Source: Thiobacillus denitrificans DSM 12475
GTDB taxonomy: Bacteria > Pseudomonadota > Gammaproteobacteria > Burkholderiales > Thiobacillaceae
Direction of reading: 5' to 3'
DNA: 64,000 nt
NCBI RefSeq assembly: GCF_000376425.1
Contig: NZ_AQWL01000006.1
Span: forward strand, 23,045 to 87,044
Shown: positions 38,841 through 47,618 of the stretch, piece by piece
Layout of the letters: the number at the start of each line of letters is the position of its first letter
Position numbering within the stretch: position 1 is the stretch's first letter
Position numbers and translations under genes: made by a program
Notes under the pieces: generated by a model
The model's input: only the letters and a program-made list of their open reading frames with translations
Database searches by the model: none
Told to the model about the DNA's origin: nothing

Positions 38841-39469
38841 CCTGCCGCGTCGTCGTGCTGCTGTCGGGGCGCGGCAGCAATTTACAGGCGATCGCCGAAG
38901 CGCAGCTGCCAATTGATATCGTCGCCGTCATCGGCAACCGCCCGCAGGCGGCAGGACTGGCCTACGCACATGAGCACGGCCTGACCACCGTCGTGCTCGA
39001 CCACATCGCGCATCCCGATCGCGCCGCTTTCGACGTCCTGCTGGCCGACGAAGTCGCGCGCCACCAGCCCGACCTGGTGGTGCTGGCGGGCTACATGCGC
39101 ATCCTCAGTTCGGCCTTCATCGCGCGTTTCGAAGGCCGCCTGCTGAATATCCACCCCTCGCTGCTGCCCGCTTTCCCGGGATTGAAGACGCACGAACGCG
39201 CCCTGGCGGAAGGCGTGAAAATCCACGGCTGCACCGTGCACTTCGTTACCGCCGAGCTGGATCACGGCCCCATCGTCATCCAGGCCGCGGTGCCGGTGCG
39301 GGCGGACGATACGGCCGATGCCCTCGCCACGCGGGTCCTGGAACAGGAACACCGCATCTACCCGCAGGCGATCCGCTGGTTTGCCGAGGGCCGCCTGCTC
39401 AATCAGCATGGCCGGGTAAACTTGATGGACGATCCGGCGTCACAGTCTGTGTTTCCCCACGGAGTGTGA
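38837..39469 (+). CDS. purN: Phosphoribosylglycinamide formyltransferase 1
   Basis: This 210-residue folate-dependent transformylase converts GAR to [16 protein letters not shown] is the N-terminal nucleotide site. The catalytic triad region is [12 protein letters not shown]...[23 protein letters not shown], with the essential N-x-H-P motif. The DH pair lies in [18 protein letters not shown]. The start is GTG within the four-base overlap with the purM stop. The usual purM-purN coupling is kept. Confidence 0.96.
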   Translation: MTCRVVVLLSGRGSNLQAIAEAQLPIDIVAVIGNRPQAAGLAYAHEHGLTTVVLDHIAHPDRAAFDVLLADEVARHQPDLVVLAGYMRILSSAFIARFEGRLLNIHPSLLPAFPGLKTHERALAEGVKIHGCTVHFVTAELDHGPIVIQAAVPVRADDTADALATRVLEQEHRIYPQAIRWFAEGRLLNQHGRVNLMDDPASQSVFPHGV

Positions 39470-39471
39470 GC

Positions 39472-40224
39472 ATGTTCAAACATCTGTTACTGGCATCCGG
39501 TTTCATGATCGCGGCGACGGCCCAGGCCGCGCCCAGGGACCCCGATCCACCGCGGGCTGAAGCCCGTGTGGAGTCGTATGCGCCGCCGACGCAAATGAAC
39601 CTGGTGTACGACTTCTACCGCAACGGCCACAAGCTCGGCCAGGTGATCGATACCTTTACCCGCAACGGCAGCCGCTACATGCTAAGCAGCGAAACCCGCG
39701 CCAACGGCCCGCTGAAAATGCTGTGGCCGGGCAGCATCCGCCTCGAAAGCAGCGGCGTGGTGACGCCGCAGGGACTGCGGCCGACACGTTTCCAGTATGC
39801 CCGCAGCGATGCGCCGCACAAGCTGGCGAGTGCACGCCTCGACTGGAAACAACGCAGCATTGCCTGGCAATACAAGGGCGAGTCATGGCAGATGAAAGGC
39901 CTGAAGAACGGGACACAGGATCAGCTGTCGCAGCTCTACCAGTTCATGTTCGCCCCCAGCCTGCCCGCCGACTATGCCCTGCAGGTGGTAAGTCGGCGCG
40001 ATCTGGACGACTACCATTACACGCGCAGCGATGGCGGTGCCATCGTGACGCCGCTGGGGACGCTGGCCACCCAGCAATACCAGCGCGTCGAACAGAAGCC
40101 GGGCGAGAAAGCCATCACCGTATGGGTTGCGCCGGCGCGTCAGAACCTGCCGGTGCAGATCCGGGTATTCGATGACGGCGCCACGCTCGAACAGCGCCTG
40201 GTGAGCGCCAGCATCAAAGGCTGA
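39472..40224 (+). CDS. Exported DUF3108 protein (first copy)
   Basis: This 250-residue protein has a signal peptide (MFKHLLLASGFMIAATAQA). A beta-rich DUF3108 domain follows at about residues 45-245, with YDFYRNGHKLGQVIDTFTRNGSRYML, the arginine-rich GLRPTRFQYARSD and QYQRVEQKPGEKAITVWVAP. DUF3108 proteins are periplasmic or outer-membrane-associated and of unknown function. The ATG at 39472 has GGAG seven bases upstream. A paralogue follows with a one-base stop/start overlap. Confidence 0.82.
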   Translation: MFKHLLLASGFMIAATAQAAPRDPDPPRAEARVESYAPPTQMNLVYDFYRNGHKLGQVIDTFTRNGSRYMLSSETRANGPLKMLWPGSIRLESSGVVTPQGLRPTRFQYARSDAPHKLASARLDWKQRSIAWQYKGESWQMKGLKNGTQDQLSQLYQFMFAPSLPADYALQVVSRRDLDDYHYTRSDGGAIVTPLGTLATQQYQRVEQKPGEKAITVWVAPARQNLPVQIRVFDDGATLEQRLVSASIKG

Positions 40225-41270
40225 TGCCGATGGGGCGCAGGCTACGCCCCTGGTGGCTGGCCCTGGCGGCTTCGCTGCTACTGCACGGCACCTTGATCGG
40301 CGCTTTGGGTTGGCGGCTGCCGCAGTGGCAGCCGCCTGCCGAACCGCCCCCGTTCGAAGCGCGGCTGCTTGCCAAACCGCCCACCGTCGTGACGGCCGCC
40401 GCGCTCTTGCCGGCTCCACCGGCCGCCTCCCGGGCGCCGCCGGCCCGCGCCGCGCCGCCGCCTGAATTGCCTGCCGAAGCAGAAACCGAAGCAGAAACCG
40501 AAGTGGAAACCGAAGTGGAAACCGAGGCGGCCGCAGCTGCGGCCGTTGCGGCGACCGATTTGAACAATGCGCCCGCAGGGCGCCTCGACGAAGCCCCCGT
40601 CATCGCAGCAGCGCCGGTCGAAGCACCGCCGCCGACACTGAACCCGTTGCCGCCGCGTCTCGACCTGCACTTTCGGGTGCATTACGGTGTGGCGGCGGGC
40701 GAGCAGACGCTACTCTGGGTGAACCAGGGTGAGCACTACACGCTGACCAGTGTGGCGGCGGCCAGCGGTCTCGCCGGTGTGTTTTACCGCGGCCGCTTCG
40801 TGCAGACCAGCCGTGGCCGCATCACGCCGCATGGCTTGCAGCCGGAGGAATTCTGGGACCAGCGTGGCGACAAGCGCAGCCGCGCGCGCTTCGATGCGGC
40901 CAACAACAGCCTCACGCTGATCCCGGCGAAGGGGGCGCCACGCCATTTCGCCTATCAGGGCGATGTGCAGGATGCGCTCAGCCTGTTTTTCCAGCTGGCG
41001 CTGACCGCACCGCCGCCGGACGGGCAGCTGACCTATACGGTGTTCAACGGCAAGAGGCTGCGCGATTACCGTTACGAGGTGCGCGGCGAAGAAATCCTGC
41101 AGACCGCGCTGGGTGAATTGCGCACCCTGCATCTTGCACGGGTGGCCGACGACGATGGCCGCTTCGAGGCATGGCTGGCGATCGACCGGCATTACCTGCC
41201 GGTACGCGTGCTGCGCAGCGACGAGAAGGGCAGCACGGTGGAACTCAGGGTGAAATCGATTGCGCCCTGA
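40224..41270 (+). CDS. DUF3108 protein with TonB-like anchored, repeat-bearing N terminus (second copy)
   Basis: This 348-residue protein starts with an uncleaved-looking anchor (WWLALAASLLLHGTLIGALGW), reminiscent of TonB-type N termini. A proline/alanine-rich periplasmic stalk follows, with a Glu-Thr repeat (residues about 85-105, ETEAETEVETEVETEA). The C-terminal DUF3108 domain, about residues 145-345, includes HYGVAAGEQTLLWVNQGEHYTL and GRITPHGLQPEEFWDQRGDKRSRARF. It is a paralogue of the preceding gene, with the start overlapping that gene's stop. Function unknown; an envelope location is likely. Confidence 0.82.
   Translation: MPMGRRLRPWWLALAASLLLHGTLIGALGWRLPQWQPPAEPPPFEARLLAKPPTVVTAAALLPAPPAASRAPPARAAPPPELPAEAETEAETEVETEVETEAAAAAAVAATDLNNAPAGRLDEAPVIAAAPVEAPPPTLNPLPPRLDLHFRVHYGVAAGEQTLLWVNQGEHYTLTSVAAASGLAGVFYRGRFVQTSRGRITPHGLQPEEFWDQRGDKRSRARFDAANNSLTLIPAKGAPRHFAYQGDVQDALSLFFQLALTAPPPDGQLTYTVFNGKRLRDYRYEVRGEEILQTALGELRTLHLARVADDDGRFEAWLAIDRHYLPVRVLRSDEKGSTVELRVKSIAP
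40476..40523 (+). repeat. 12-bp coding tandem repeat in the DUF3108 stalk
   Basis: Four near-identical 12-base units run head to tail: GAAGCAGAAACC twice, then GAAGTGGAAACC twice. They encode a four-residue Glu-rich period. Unit loss or gain would keep the reading frame and only change stalk length. Confidence 0.85.
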
Positions 41271-41273
41271 AAG

Positions 41274-41711
41274 CTACTGCGGCAGGCCGTCTATCTGTGC
41301 GCCTGCCGCGATGCCGCGCCGCCGGAATTCCCCTTGCGGCACTTCCAGCGCATAGCGCGCATCCGTGTCGGGACAATGCAGGGTGTCGCTATGCGGCTGC
41401 ATATCGGCGAGCGTGACGATGCGGCCGCGGGCGTCGGCAAATGCAATCGACAGTGGCAGCGGGGTGTTGCGCATCCAGAAGCAATGCCGGGCCGCTTGCC
41501 CGAACACGAACAGCATGCCGCCGTCGGCGGGGAGCTGCGTGCGGCCCATCAGGCCGCGTTCGCGCTGCTGCGGCGTGGCCGCGACTTCAACCTGGAAAAC
41601 ATGCGGGCCGATGCGTAGCGGCAGCGATGCGTCGTTCGCGGCGGCGCCGCATGAAACGAGCAATGCAAGCGCGCTGTAACGGCCGGCCCTGAGCCATGCG
41701 CTATAAGGCAT
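41274..41711 (-). CDS. Exported DUF192 protein, probable lipoprotein
   Basis: This 145-residue protein has an N-terminal hydrophobic segment ending in a lipobox-like LLVSC. A DUF192 domain follows: RIGPHVFQVEVAATPQQRERGLMGR, then GGMLFVFGQAARHCFWMRNTPLPLSIAF and YALEVPQGEFRRRGIAAGAQI. DUF192 members are small beta proteins of unknown function. The ATG at 41711 overlaps the end of purK by 11 bases, so it is the last gene of a purE-purK-DUF192 operon. Confidence 0.86.
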   Translation of the reverse strand: MPYSAWLRAGRYSALALLVSCGAAANDASLPLRIGPHVFQVEVAATPQQRERGLMGRTQLPADGGMLFVFGQAARHCFWMRNTPLPLSIAFADARGRIVTLADMQPHSDTLHCPDTDARYALEVPQGEFRRRGIAAGAQIDGLPQ

Positions 41712-42837
41712 CGCGCAGCCGTTCGGCCAGTTGCAGCGCGGCGGCCGGATCGGCATCGAGCACGTTGAAATGCCCCATCTTGCGGCCCGGACGCGCGGCT
41801 TGCTTGCCATACAGATGCAGCTTGATGGCCGGGTGCGCCAGCAGCGTGTCCCAGCGCGGGCCGTCGTTGCGCCAGCGGTCGCCGAGCAGGTTGACCATCA
41901 CCACCGGCGACAGCAGGCGGGTGTCGCCCAGCGGCAGGCCGCACAGCGCGCGCACCTGCTGCTCGAACTGGTCGGTGACGCAGGCGTCGAGCGTGTAGTG
42001 GCCGGAGTTGTGCGGGCGCGGGGCGATTTCGTTGACCATCAGGCGGCCCCCGGCGACGAAGAATTCGACTGCCATCACGCCGACGTAGCCGAGCCGGTCG
42101 GCCACCGCGCGTGCCGTGTCGCGCGCCTGCGCGGCGAGGCTGTCGGGCACGCGGGCGGGAACGATGGAGACGTCGAGAATGCCATTGTCGTGGCGATTTT
42201 CGGCGACCGGAAACAGCGCGCACTCGCCGGCATCGTCGCGCGCCAGCACCACCGATACCTCGCGCTCCAGTTCGACGAAACCTTCCAGCACGCAGGGCTG
42301 GCCGCCGAATTCGCGGAACGCAGCGCGGGCTTCCTCAAGCGTGCCGACCCGCGCCTGGCCCTTGCCGTCGTAGCCGAAGCGCGACACTTTCAGCAGCGCC
42401 GGCGTGCCGGTGTCCGCCAGCGCGGCGTCGAGGTCGCCTTCGCTGTAGACCAGCGCGAACGGCGCGGTGGCGAAGCCGTTGTCGGCGAGCCAGGATTTTT
42501 CGTGGCTGCGGTCCTGCACGATCGCCACCGCGGCGGCGCCTGGCGACACCCGGCAATGGCTGGCCAGTTCGATCAGGCTTGCCGCCGGGACGTTCTCGAA
42601 TTCGGTGGTCACGGCGGCGCAGGCGGTGCCGAGCTGCTTCAGCGCGGCGTGGTCGGCGTAATCCGCCTGCAGGTGCACATCGGCCATCTGCCCGGCGGGG
42701 CTGGCGCCATCGGGGTCGAGCACCATGACCCGGTAACCCATGGTGCGCGCGGCGATGGTGAACATGCGGCCGAGCTGGCCGCCGCCGAGGATGCCCAGGG
42801 TGGCACCGGGCAGGATGGGCAGCGGCCTAGTCGACAT
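41701..42837 (-). CDS. purK: 5-(carboxyamino)imidazole ribonucleotide synthase
   Basis: This 378-residue ATP-grasp enzyme carboxylates AIR to N5-CAIR. It shows the N-terminal [24 protein letters not shown]-grasp blocks are [48 protein letters not shown], and [33 protein letters not shown]. Length is typical. It overlaps purE by 11 bases at its start and the DUF192 gene at its end. Confidence 0.96.
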   Translation of the reverse strand: MSTRPLPILPGATLGILGGGQLGRMFTIAARTMGYRVMVLDPDGASPAGQMADVHLQADYADHAALKQLGTACAAVTTEFENVPAASLIELASHCRVSPGAAAVAIVQDRSHEKSWLADNGFATAPFALVYSEGDLDAALADTGTPALLKVSRFGYDGKGQARVGTLEEARAAFREFGGQPCVLEGFVELEREVSVVLARDDAGECALFPVAENRHDNGILDVSIVPARVPDSLAAQARDTARAVADRLGYVGVMAVEFFVAGGRLMVNEIAPRPHNSGHYTLDACVTDQFEQQVRALCGLPLGDTRLLSPVVMVNLLGDRWRNDGPRWDTLLAHPAIKLHLYGKQAARPGRKMGHFNVLDADPAAALQLAERLRDAL

Positions 42838-43324
42838 CGGGCAGTTCCATTGCCAGCACCGAATCCGCCTGGCCGCGGCGGAAGTCGTTGAGTTGGTCGG
42901 CGAGCCCGTTGTCGTAGCGCGCGATCAGGGCGGCGGCGAACAGCGCGGCGTTGGCGGCGCCAGCCTCGCCGATGGCGAAGGTGGCGACCGGGATGCCCTT
43001 CGGCATCTGCACGATGGAGAGCAGCGAATCCAGGCCCTTGAGGTATTTCGACGGTACCGGCACGCCGAGCACCGGCACAATGGTTTTCGACGCGATCATG
43101 CCGGGCAGGTGGGCGGCGCCACCGGCACCGGCGATGATCGCCTTGATGCCACGTGCCGCCGCAGTGGAAGCGTATTCGTACAGCAGATCCGGGGTGCGAT
43201 GCGCGGACACCACCTTCGTTTCATGGTGGATGCCCAACTGCTTCAGCAGCATCGCCGCATGCTTCATCACCTCCCAATCGCTGGAAGACCCCATCACCAC
43301 ACCCACCTGAGGCGCGTTCATCAT
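42827..43324 (-). CDS. purE: N5-carboxyaminoimidazole ribonucleotide mutase
   Basis: This 165-residue class I PurE moves the carboxyl group from N5-CAIR to CAIR. The signature [19 protein letters not shown] is present, with [14 protein letters not shown] containing the catalytic histidine. [43 protein letters not shown] and [10 protein letters not shown] follow. Two adjacent ATG codons could start it; AGGAATC lies just upstream. It heads the purE-purK-DUF192 operon. Confidence 0.97.
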   Translation of the reverse strand: MMNAPQVGVVMGSSSDWEVMKHAAMLLKQLGIHHETKVVSAHRTPDLLYEYASTAAARGIKAIIAGAGGAAHLPGMIASKTIVPVLGVPVPSKYLKGLDSLLSIVQMPKGIPVATFAIGEAGAANAALFAAALIARYDNGLADQLNDFRRGQADSVLAMELPDVD

Positions 43325-43403
43325 GCTGATTCCTGAATGCGAAAGCCGGCATTTTAGCGCGCAGACTCCCTACAATGGCGCGCGTACGATTTCGGAGACG
43401 ACC

Positions 43404-43751
43404 ATGCCCGCTTCCCTGCAGACCCTGACCCTGCTCACGCTGTCCAACGTGTTCATGACCTTCGCGTGGTACGCCCATCTGAAAGACATGAACAACCAGC
43501 CGTGGATCGTCGCGGCGTTCGCCAGCTGGGGCATCGCCCTGTTCGAGTACCTGCTGCAGGTGCCGGCCAACCGCATCGGCTTCACCGTGATGAGCCTGCC
43601 GCAGTTGAAGATCATGCAGGAAGTCATCGCGCTGTCGGTGTTCATTCCGTTCGCCGTGCTCTACATGAAGGTGGAGCTGAAGTGGGATTTCCTGTGGGCG
43701 GCGCTGTGCCTGATGGGCGCGATCTATTTCATGTTCCGCGAATCGGTGTAG
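43404..43751 (+). CDS. DUF486 (DMT-like) small membrane protein
   Basis: This 115-residue protein has four hydrophobic helices and matches DUF486: LLTLSNVFMTFAWYAHLK, PWIVAAFASWGIALFEYLLQVPANRIG, LKIMQEVIALSVFIPFAVLYM, and FLWAALCLMGAIYFMF. It resembles half of a drug/metabolite transporter, but its substrate is unknown. I chose the ATG at 43404, with TTCGGAGACGACC before it. It is divergent from purE and ends before a bidirectional terminator. Confidence 0.88.
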   Translation: MPASLQTLTLLTLSNVFMTFAWYAHLKDMNNQPWIVAAFASWGIALFEYLLQVPANRIGFTVMSLPQLKIMQEVIALSVFIPFAVLYMKVELKWDFLWAALCLMGAIYFMFRESV

Positions 43752-43810
43752 ATGCTGCGCCGCGCGCAGCCTGCGGCCTTGCTGCACGTGCACCATGGGG
43801 CGCCCAGACA

Positions 43811-43837
43811 AAACGCCCCGCACGGGGCGGGGCGTTT
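43811..43837. terminator. Bidirectional terminator between DUF486 and dsrC-like genes
   Basis: Arms AAACGCCCC and GGGGCGTTT (9 bp) surround a 9-base G-rich loop between two convergent genes. T-runs at the arm ends are short (three), so strength is moderate. A run of eight G residues follows at about 43848. Confidence 0.7.
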
Positions 43838-43858
43838 GATGCGGCGGCGGGGGGGGCC

Positions 43859-44191
43859 TCAGACGCAGCCGGTCGGCTTCGGGGTGCCGGCGTAGCGGCC
43901 GGCCTGCTTGGCGGGGCCGAACGGGAACAGGTCGAACAGGAATTTCTTGTCGCCCCATTCGTTGCCGAACTCTTCCTTCAGGCCCTTCTGCAGGAAGCGC
44001 AGGTTGGGCGCGGTGCCGTTCTGGGCGAACTGGTCACGCATGTAATGGATGATCTTCCAGTGGTTTTCGCCCAGCTCCAGCTTGTCTTCCTTGGCCAGTT
44101 CGACCGCCAGTTCCTCGGACCAGTCATCCAGATTGACCAGATAGCCTTCGGGGTCGGTTTCGACGATTTTTCCGTTGATTTCACGTTCCAT
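43859..44191 (-). CDS. DsrC/TusE-family sulfur-carrier-like protein with only the last cysteine
   Basis: This 110-residue protein matches DsrC/TusE throughout: EINGKIVETDPEGYLVNLDDWSEELAVELA, LGENHWKIIHYMRDQF, NLRFLQKGL, and the C-terminal arm ending in GTPKPTGCV. The penultimate cysteine (CysB) is present. The second cysteine eleven residues earlier (CysA), needed for the DsrC trisulfide, is replaced by glycine (AGRYAGTPKPTGC). It is therefore more like TusE or regulatory DsrC-like proteins than the DsrAB partner. No dsr or tus genes adjoin it. I chose the ATG at 44191 for family length. Confidence 0.88.
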   Translation of the reverse strand: MEREINGKIVETDPEGYLVNLDDWSEELAVELAKEDKLELGENHWKIIHYMRDQFAQNGTAPNLRFLQKGLKEEFGNEWGDKKFLFDLFPFGPAKQAGRYAGTPKPTGCV

Positions 44192-44228
44192 GTTGCAGTC
44201 CTTGCGTCCAATAAAATTTGCGAGGCCA

Positions 44229-44257
44229 CACAATAGAATAACCTAGTAAACTAGTCA
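44229..44257 (-). promoter_or_regulatory. Sigma-70-type promoter with overlapping palindrome, upstream of dsrC-like gene
   Basis: On the minus strand TTGACT (44257-44252) and TATTGT (44234-44229) are 17 bases apart, a good -35/-10 pair. The palindrome CTAGT-AA-ACTAG (44242-44253) overlaps the -35 and spacer, where a repressor could block polymerase. It lies about 40 bases before the dsrC-like ATG. Confidence 0.5.
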
Positions 44258-44283
44258 ACTAATTTCGATGGGCATGGCGCGGC

Positions 44284-44739
44284 TTACGCCGCCGCCGGTT
44301 TCCCGCCATGGGGCTCGTCGCGCGCCTGCCTGAGCCAGGCATAGTAGGCGTCGTACATCAGCATGCCGTGCTGCAACATGACGTGGTCGTCCGCGAACAG
44401 CGCCGAAAGGCCGAGCGATTGCGCCAGCAGGCCGGCGCATTGCGGCGCGAGATCAAGCCGCGCGGTGTCGGCGCCGCGCACGATGACGGCGAGCTGCTGC
44501 AAGGCCGGGTCGCGCAGATCGTGCAAACGCAAAAAGGCATCGAAGCTGCACAGCTCGCCGACATGGCCGTATTCCACGCCAGGGATGTCGTAGGGTGTCG
44601 CGCCGGTTTCTTGCGCGACTTTCAGCACCTCGGCGGCGGGTACGTAGAGAAATTCAGCGGCCGGATCGATGAAGCGCGCAATCAGCCAGGGGCAGGCGAT
44701 GCGGTCGATCTTCGGGCGTTCGCGGGTGACCCATTTCAT
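44284..44739 (-). CDS. ChrB C-terminal-domain protein (chromate resistance-associated)
   Basis: This 151-residue protein corresponds to the C-terminal ChrB domain: [53 protein letters not shown], and HVMLQHGMLMYDAYYAWL. The N-terminal regulatory part of full ChrB is absent. The domain carries conserved Cys, His and Glu residues and is linked to chromate sensing or detoxification in other bacteria. The start overlaps the rhodanese stop in ATGA. It is the last gene of chrA-rhodanese-chrB', which supports a role with the transporter. Confidence 0.85.
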   Translation of the reverse strand: MKWVTRERPKIDRIACPWLIARFIDPAAEFLYVPAAEVLKVAQETGATPYDIPGVEYGHVGELCSFDAFLRLHDLRDPALQQLAVIVRGADTARLDLAPQCAGLLAQSLGLSALFADDHVMLQHGMLMYDAYYAWLRQARDEPHGGKPAAA

Positions 44740-45110
44740 TTGGCAGCGACCTTGCCGCCCGCGGCCTTGTAGGCTTCGAAGCCGCCCTCGATGAAGCGTG
44801 CCTTGACGCCGGCAGCCTGCAGGCGGTCGACCACGCTGTTCGATACTGTGCCGCCTCGCACGCAGTAGATCACTACGTCGAGCGTGCGCGGGACGGCGCC
44901 GATCCAGGCGTCGATCTTGTCCGGGTTTTTCCACATCGCGCCGGGAATGGTCTCGCTGGACGCGGCATAGTCGCTTTCGCGCCGCACGTCGAACACCAGG
45001 GTGGTGTCGGGGTCCAGTTTGGCGGGTTTGATGGTGCGTGCCAGCTCCTCGCATTTATCGGTGGGATTGGAACAGCCGCAACGCTTCGGTGCCTGGATCT
45101 TGATCTCCAT
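44736..45110 (-). CDS. Rhodanese-like protein of the chrA operon
   Basis: This 124-residue protein has a cysteine-rich N terminus ([12 protein letters not shown]) and then one rhodanese domain: [24 protein letters not shown], with active-site loop [12 protein letters not shown] carrying the catalytic cysteine. It may act as a sulfurtransferase or a thiol-based partner in oxyanion detoxification. It starts seven bases after chrA and overlaps the ChrB-domain gene by four bases, so the three are translated together. Confidence 0.88.
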   Translation of the reverse strand: MEIKIQAPKRCGCSNPTDKCEELARTIKPAKLDPDTTLVFDVRRESDYAASSETIPGAMWKNPDKIDAWIGAVPRTLDVVIYCVRGGTVSNSVVDRLQAAGVKARFIEGGFEAYKAAGGKVAAK

Positions 45111-45117
45111 GTTGTCC

Positions 45118-46455
45118 TCACGAAAAGAGTGAATAAGCCAGCCCCAGGAGGGCGCATACGCCGATCACCTTCATGATGTCGGCCTGGTATTTCCACAGGG
45201 CGACAAATGCGGCAATCGCGACGATGACGGGGAACCATTCGAAGCTGCCGGCGAACGGCGCCGCTGCCGTGCCCTGCGGCCAGAAGGTGTGCCAGGCGAA
45301 GAATACCGCCAGATTGAGGATGACGCCCACTACCGCGGCGGTGATGCCGGTCAGCGGCGCAGTGAAGCGAAGTTCGCCGCGCGTGGCCTCGATCAACGGC
45401 GCGCCCGCCAGGATGAAAAAGAACGAGGGCAGAAAGGTGAAGAAAGTCGCCACCGCCGCGCCGGCGAAGCCGGCGACCAGCGGATTGGCGAACACCCCCT
45501 TGGCGACGCCACCGAGATAGCCGACCCAGGTGACGATCATGATCAGCGGTCCCGGCGTGGTTTCGCCGAGCGCCAGACCGTCCATCATCTGCGCGCCGGT
45601 AAGCCAGCCGTAGTGCTCCACCGCACCCTGGTAGACGTACGGTAGGACGGCGTAGGCGCCGCCGATGGTGAGGAAGGCTGCACGGGTGAAGAAGTCGCCC
45701 ATGTGGGCGAGATCGGCGGCGCCGTAGAGCGCCAGCATCGCGCCCAGCCAGATCAGCACGAACGCGCCGCTGGTGGCCGCGAGCCGGCCCCAGCTGAAGC
45801 GTGCATGGGCGGGCGGCGGCGTGTCGTCGTCGATCAGCGCCGGGCCGTATTGGCGGTGGCCGGTGCCGTGCCCGCCGCCCGCCTTGAATTTGTGCGGCGC
45901 GAGCCGGCCGCCGACGGCGCCCAGAATCGCCGCCGCGAGCACGATCCACGGAAAGCCGATGTCGAACACGAAAATGCCGATGAAGGCGAGCGCCGCCATG
46001 CCCCACAGCACCTCGTTCTTCAGCGCGCGATAGCCGATGCGCCAGGCGGCGAACAGCACCACCGCCACCACCGCCGGCCGGATGCCGTAGAAAATGCCCT
46101 GCACCAGCGGCACGTCGCCCCATGCCAGATAGAGGGCGGCCAGCAGCGCCAGCAGCAGAAAACCGGGCAGGAAGAACAGCGTGCCCGCGATCACGCCGCC
46201 TTTCACGCCGTGCAACAGCCAGCTGATGTAGATCGCCAGTTGGGTCGCTTCGGGGCCGGGCAGCAGCATGCAGTAGTTGAGCGCATGCAGGTAGCGGTGC
46301 TCGGAAATCCAGCGGCGTTTTTCCACCAGTTCCTGATGCATCAGCGCGATCTGCCCGGCGGGGCCGCCGAAGCTGATGAAGCCGAGCTTGAGCCAGTATT
46401 TGAAGGATTCGCGCAGGGTGACGGGCGCGGGGGCGGCGATAGGGGCGGTGTCCAA
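45118..46455 (-). CDS. chrA: Chromate transporter ChrA
   Basis: This 445-residue long-chain CHR transporter has two homologous halves. The first opens [25 protein letters not shown], with a second-half counterpart near [31 protein letters not shown]. The motif [19 protein letters not shown] is characteristic. About ten transmembrane helices exchange chromate outward, which in this family is shared with sulfate-like oxyanions. The most likely start is TTG at 46455, eight bases after GGAG; the upstream in-frame sequence is the structured leader. It heads a three-gene operon. Confidence 0.92.
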   Translation of the reverse strand: MDTAPIAAPAPVTLRESFKYWLKLGFISFGGPAGQIALMHQELVEKRRWISEHRYLHALNYCMLLPGPEATQLAIYISWLLHGVKGGVIAGTLFFLPGFLLLALLAALYLAWGDVPLVQGIFYGIRPAVVAVVLFAAWRIGYRALKNEVLWGMAALAFIGIFVFDIGFPWIVLAAAILGAVGGRLAPHKFKAGGGHGTGHRQYGPALIDDDTPPPAHARFSWGRLAATSGAFVLIWLGAMLALYGAADLAHMGDFFTRAAFLTIGGAYAVLPYVYQGAVEHYGWLTGAQMMDGLALGETTPGPLIMIVTWVGYLGGVAKGVFANPLVAGFAGAAVATFFTFLPSFFFILAGAPLIEATRGELRFTAPLTGITAAVVGVILNLAVFFAWHTFWPQGTAAAPFAGSFEWFPVIVAIAAFVALWKYQADIMKVIGVCALLGLAYSLFS

Positions 46456-46566
46456 GAGAAATGCTCCAAGTCGAAGGATTAAAGCCAGACTTGGACGGGA
46501 CACCGTCTTGCGGATGGGATTGCACCCTGGCGCCGGGGGCTGGTGCCCCGGCAGGTGCAATTCTAA
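46456..46566 (-). ncRNA. Structured 5' leader of chrA (candidate cis-regulatory RNA)
   Basis: Read on the minus strand, TTGCACC (46560-46554) pairs with GGTGCAA (46526-46520). They enclose CCCCGGC-type 7-bp arms at 46552-46546 and 46538-46532. A small hairpin GACGG-TGTC-CCGTC follows at 46507-46494. Then CCAAGTC (46494-46488) pairs with GACTTGG (46472-46466), which partly covers the chrA Shine-Dalgarno GGAG. Four ordered helices in 105 bases ending on the ribosome site suggest translational control. Comparative work has named chrB-associated RNA motifs; whether this is one is unverified. Confidence 0.5.
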
Positions 46567-46581
46567 TACCGGGTGGGGCGG

Positions 46582-47478
46582 TCAGCCAAGCGAATCCGGC
46601 CCCAGCACGAAATCCTTGAACGCCTGTGCCACCGGTGACAGCCGTTTGTCGGCGCGATGGACGATGTACCAGTGGCGCATGATGGGAAAGCCCTCGACCG
46701 CGAGCACGGCTAGCCGCTTCAGCGTCCGTTCCATCTCTAGCGTCTGCAGCGACAGGATGCCGAGGCCCAGCCCGGCCTGGACCGCCTGCTTGATCGCTTC
46801 GTTGCTGCTCATTTCCATGCTGCTGCGGATTTCCAGCCCGCGGGCGGCGAAGAAGCGTTCCATGGCGCCGCGGGTGCCGGAGCCGGCTTCGCGCACCAGG
46901 AAGGGCTCGGACGCCAGGTCGCGGACGGCGATCCGCTTTTTGCGGACCAGCGAGTGGCCGGGCGGAGCGATCACCACCAGCGGGTTGTCCATGAAGCGGG
47001 TGGCTTCCAGGTCCAGTCCATCCGGCACCTGGCCCATGATGGCCAGATCGATGCGGTTCGCGGCCAGTTGCCCCAGTACCGACTCGCGGTTGGATACGTC
47101 CAGATGGATCGCTACCCTGGGGTGCTCGCCGCGAAAGCGGGCGAGGATGCCGGTGGCGACGGCACTCACGGTTGTGGTCACGGCGATGTTGAGCTGGCCG
47201 CTGTCCATGCTGCGCAGCTGCGCCAGGTTGGCCTGCAGATCGTCCAGGCGCGCGGTGATGGCCTGGCTGGCGTGCAGCACTTCGCGCCCGGCCTCGGTGA
47301 GAAAGATTTTTTTCCCCAGCTGCTCGGTGAGCGGCATGCCGAGAATGACTTCGATTCCCCGCATCTGCATGGAGACGGCAGGCTGCGACAGGTGCAATTC
47401 CTCGGCTGCCCGCGAAAACGACAGGCGGCGGGCAACGGCTTCGAATACCCGGAACTGGCGAAGCGTCAATCGGCGCAT
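46582..47478 (-). CDS. cbbR: LysR-type regulator CbbR, divergent from cbbM
   Basis: This 298-residue LysR regulator has an N-terminal winged HTH ([40 protein letters not shown]). Its effector domain has CbbR-like blocks: [36 protein letters not shown], and [20 protein letters not shown]. Divergent location 140 bases from cbbM identifies it as the RuBisCO activator. CbbR proteins respond to metabolites such as RuBP or NADPH. The ATG is the codon nearest the HTH. The chrA leader begins about 15 bases after its stop on the same strand. Confidence 0.93.
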   Translation of the reverse strand: MRRLTLRQFRVFEAVARRLSFSRAAEELHLSQPAVSMQMRGIEVILGMPLTEQLGKKIFLTEAGREVLHASQAITARLDDLQANLAQLRSMDSGQLNIAVTTTVSAVATGILARFRGEHPRVAIHLDVSNRESVLGQLAANRIDLAIMGQVPDGLDLEATRFMDNPLVVIAPPGHSLVRKKRIAVRDLASEPFLVREAGSGTRGAMERFFAARGLEIRSSMEMSSNEAIKQAVQAGLGLGILSLQTLEMERTLKRLAVLAVEGFPIMRHWYIVHRADKRLSPVAQAFKDFVLGPDSLG

Positions 47479-47496
47479 TATTTATGTATAAGGTTA

Positions 47497-47515
47497 ATGA
47501 TATGGTTTTTATCAT
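47497..47515. promoter_or_regulatory. CbbR operator candidate in the cbbR-cbbM intergenic region
   Basis: ATGATA and TATCAT form an inverted repeat with a 7-base spacer inside an AT-rich tract, TTAATGATATGGTTTTTATC. It lies 18 bases from the cbbR start and about 104 from cbbM. Dyads with T-N11-A character at this place are typical LysR recognition sites. Assignment is by position and symmetry. Confidence 0.5.
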
Positions 47516-47618
47516 AACAACTGAATTTTAATTATATAAGCCCCTGCGTATAGTCCGTCCCTGTCGTGATCAGGGAAAAGCGCCTGATGCTTTGTTTATC
47601 TACCGCAGGAGTCATGCA

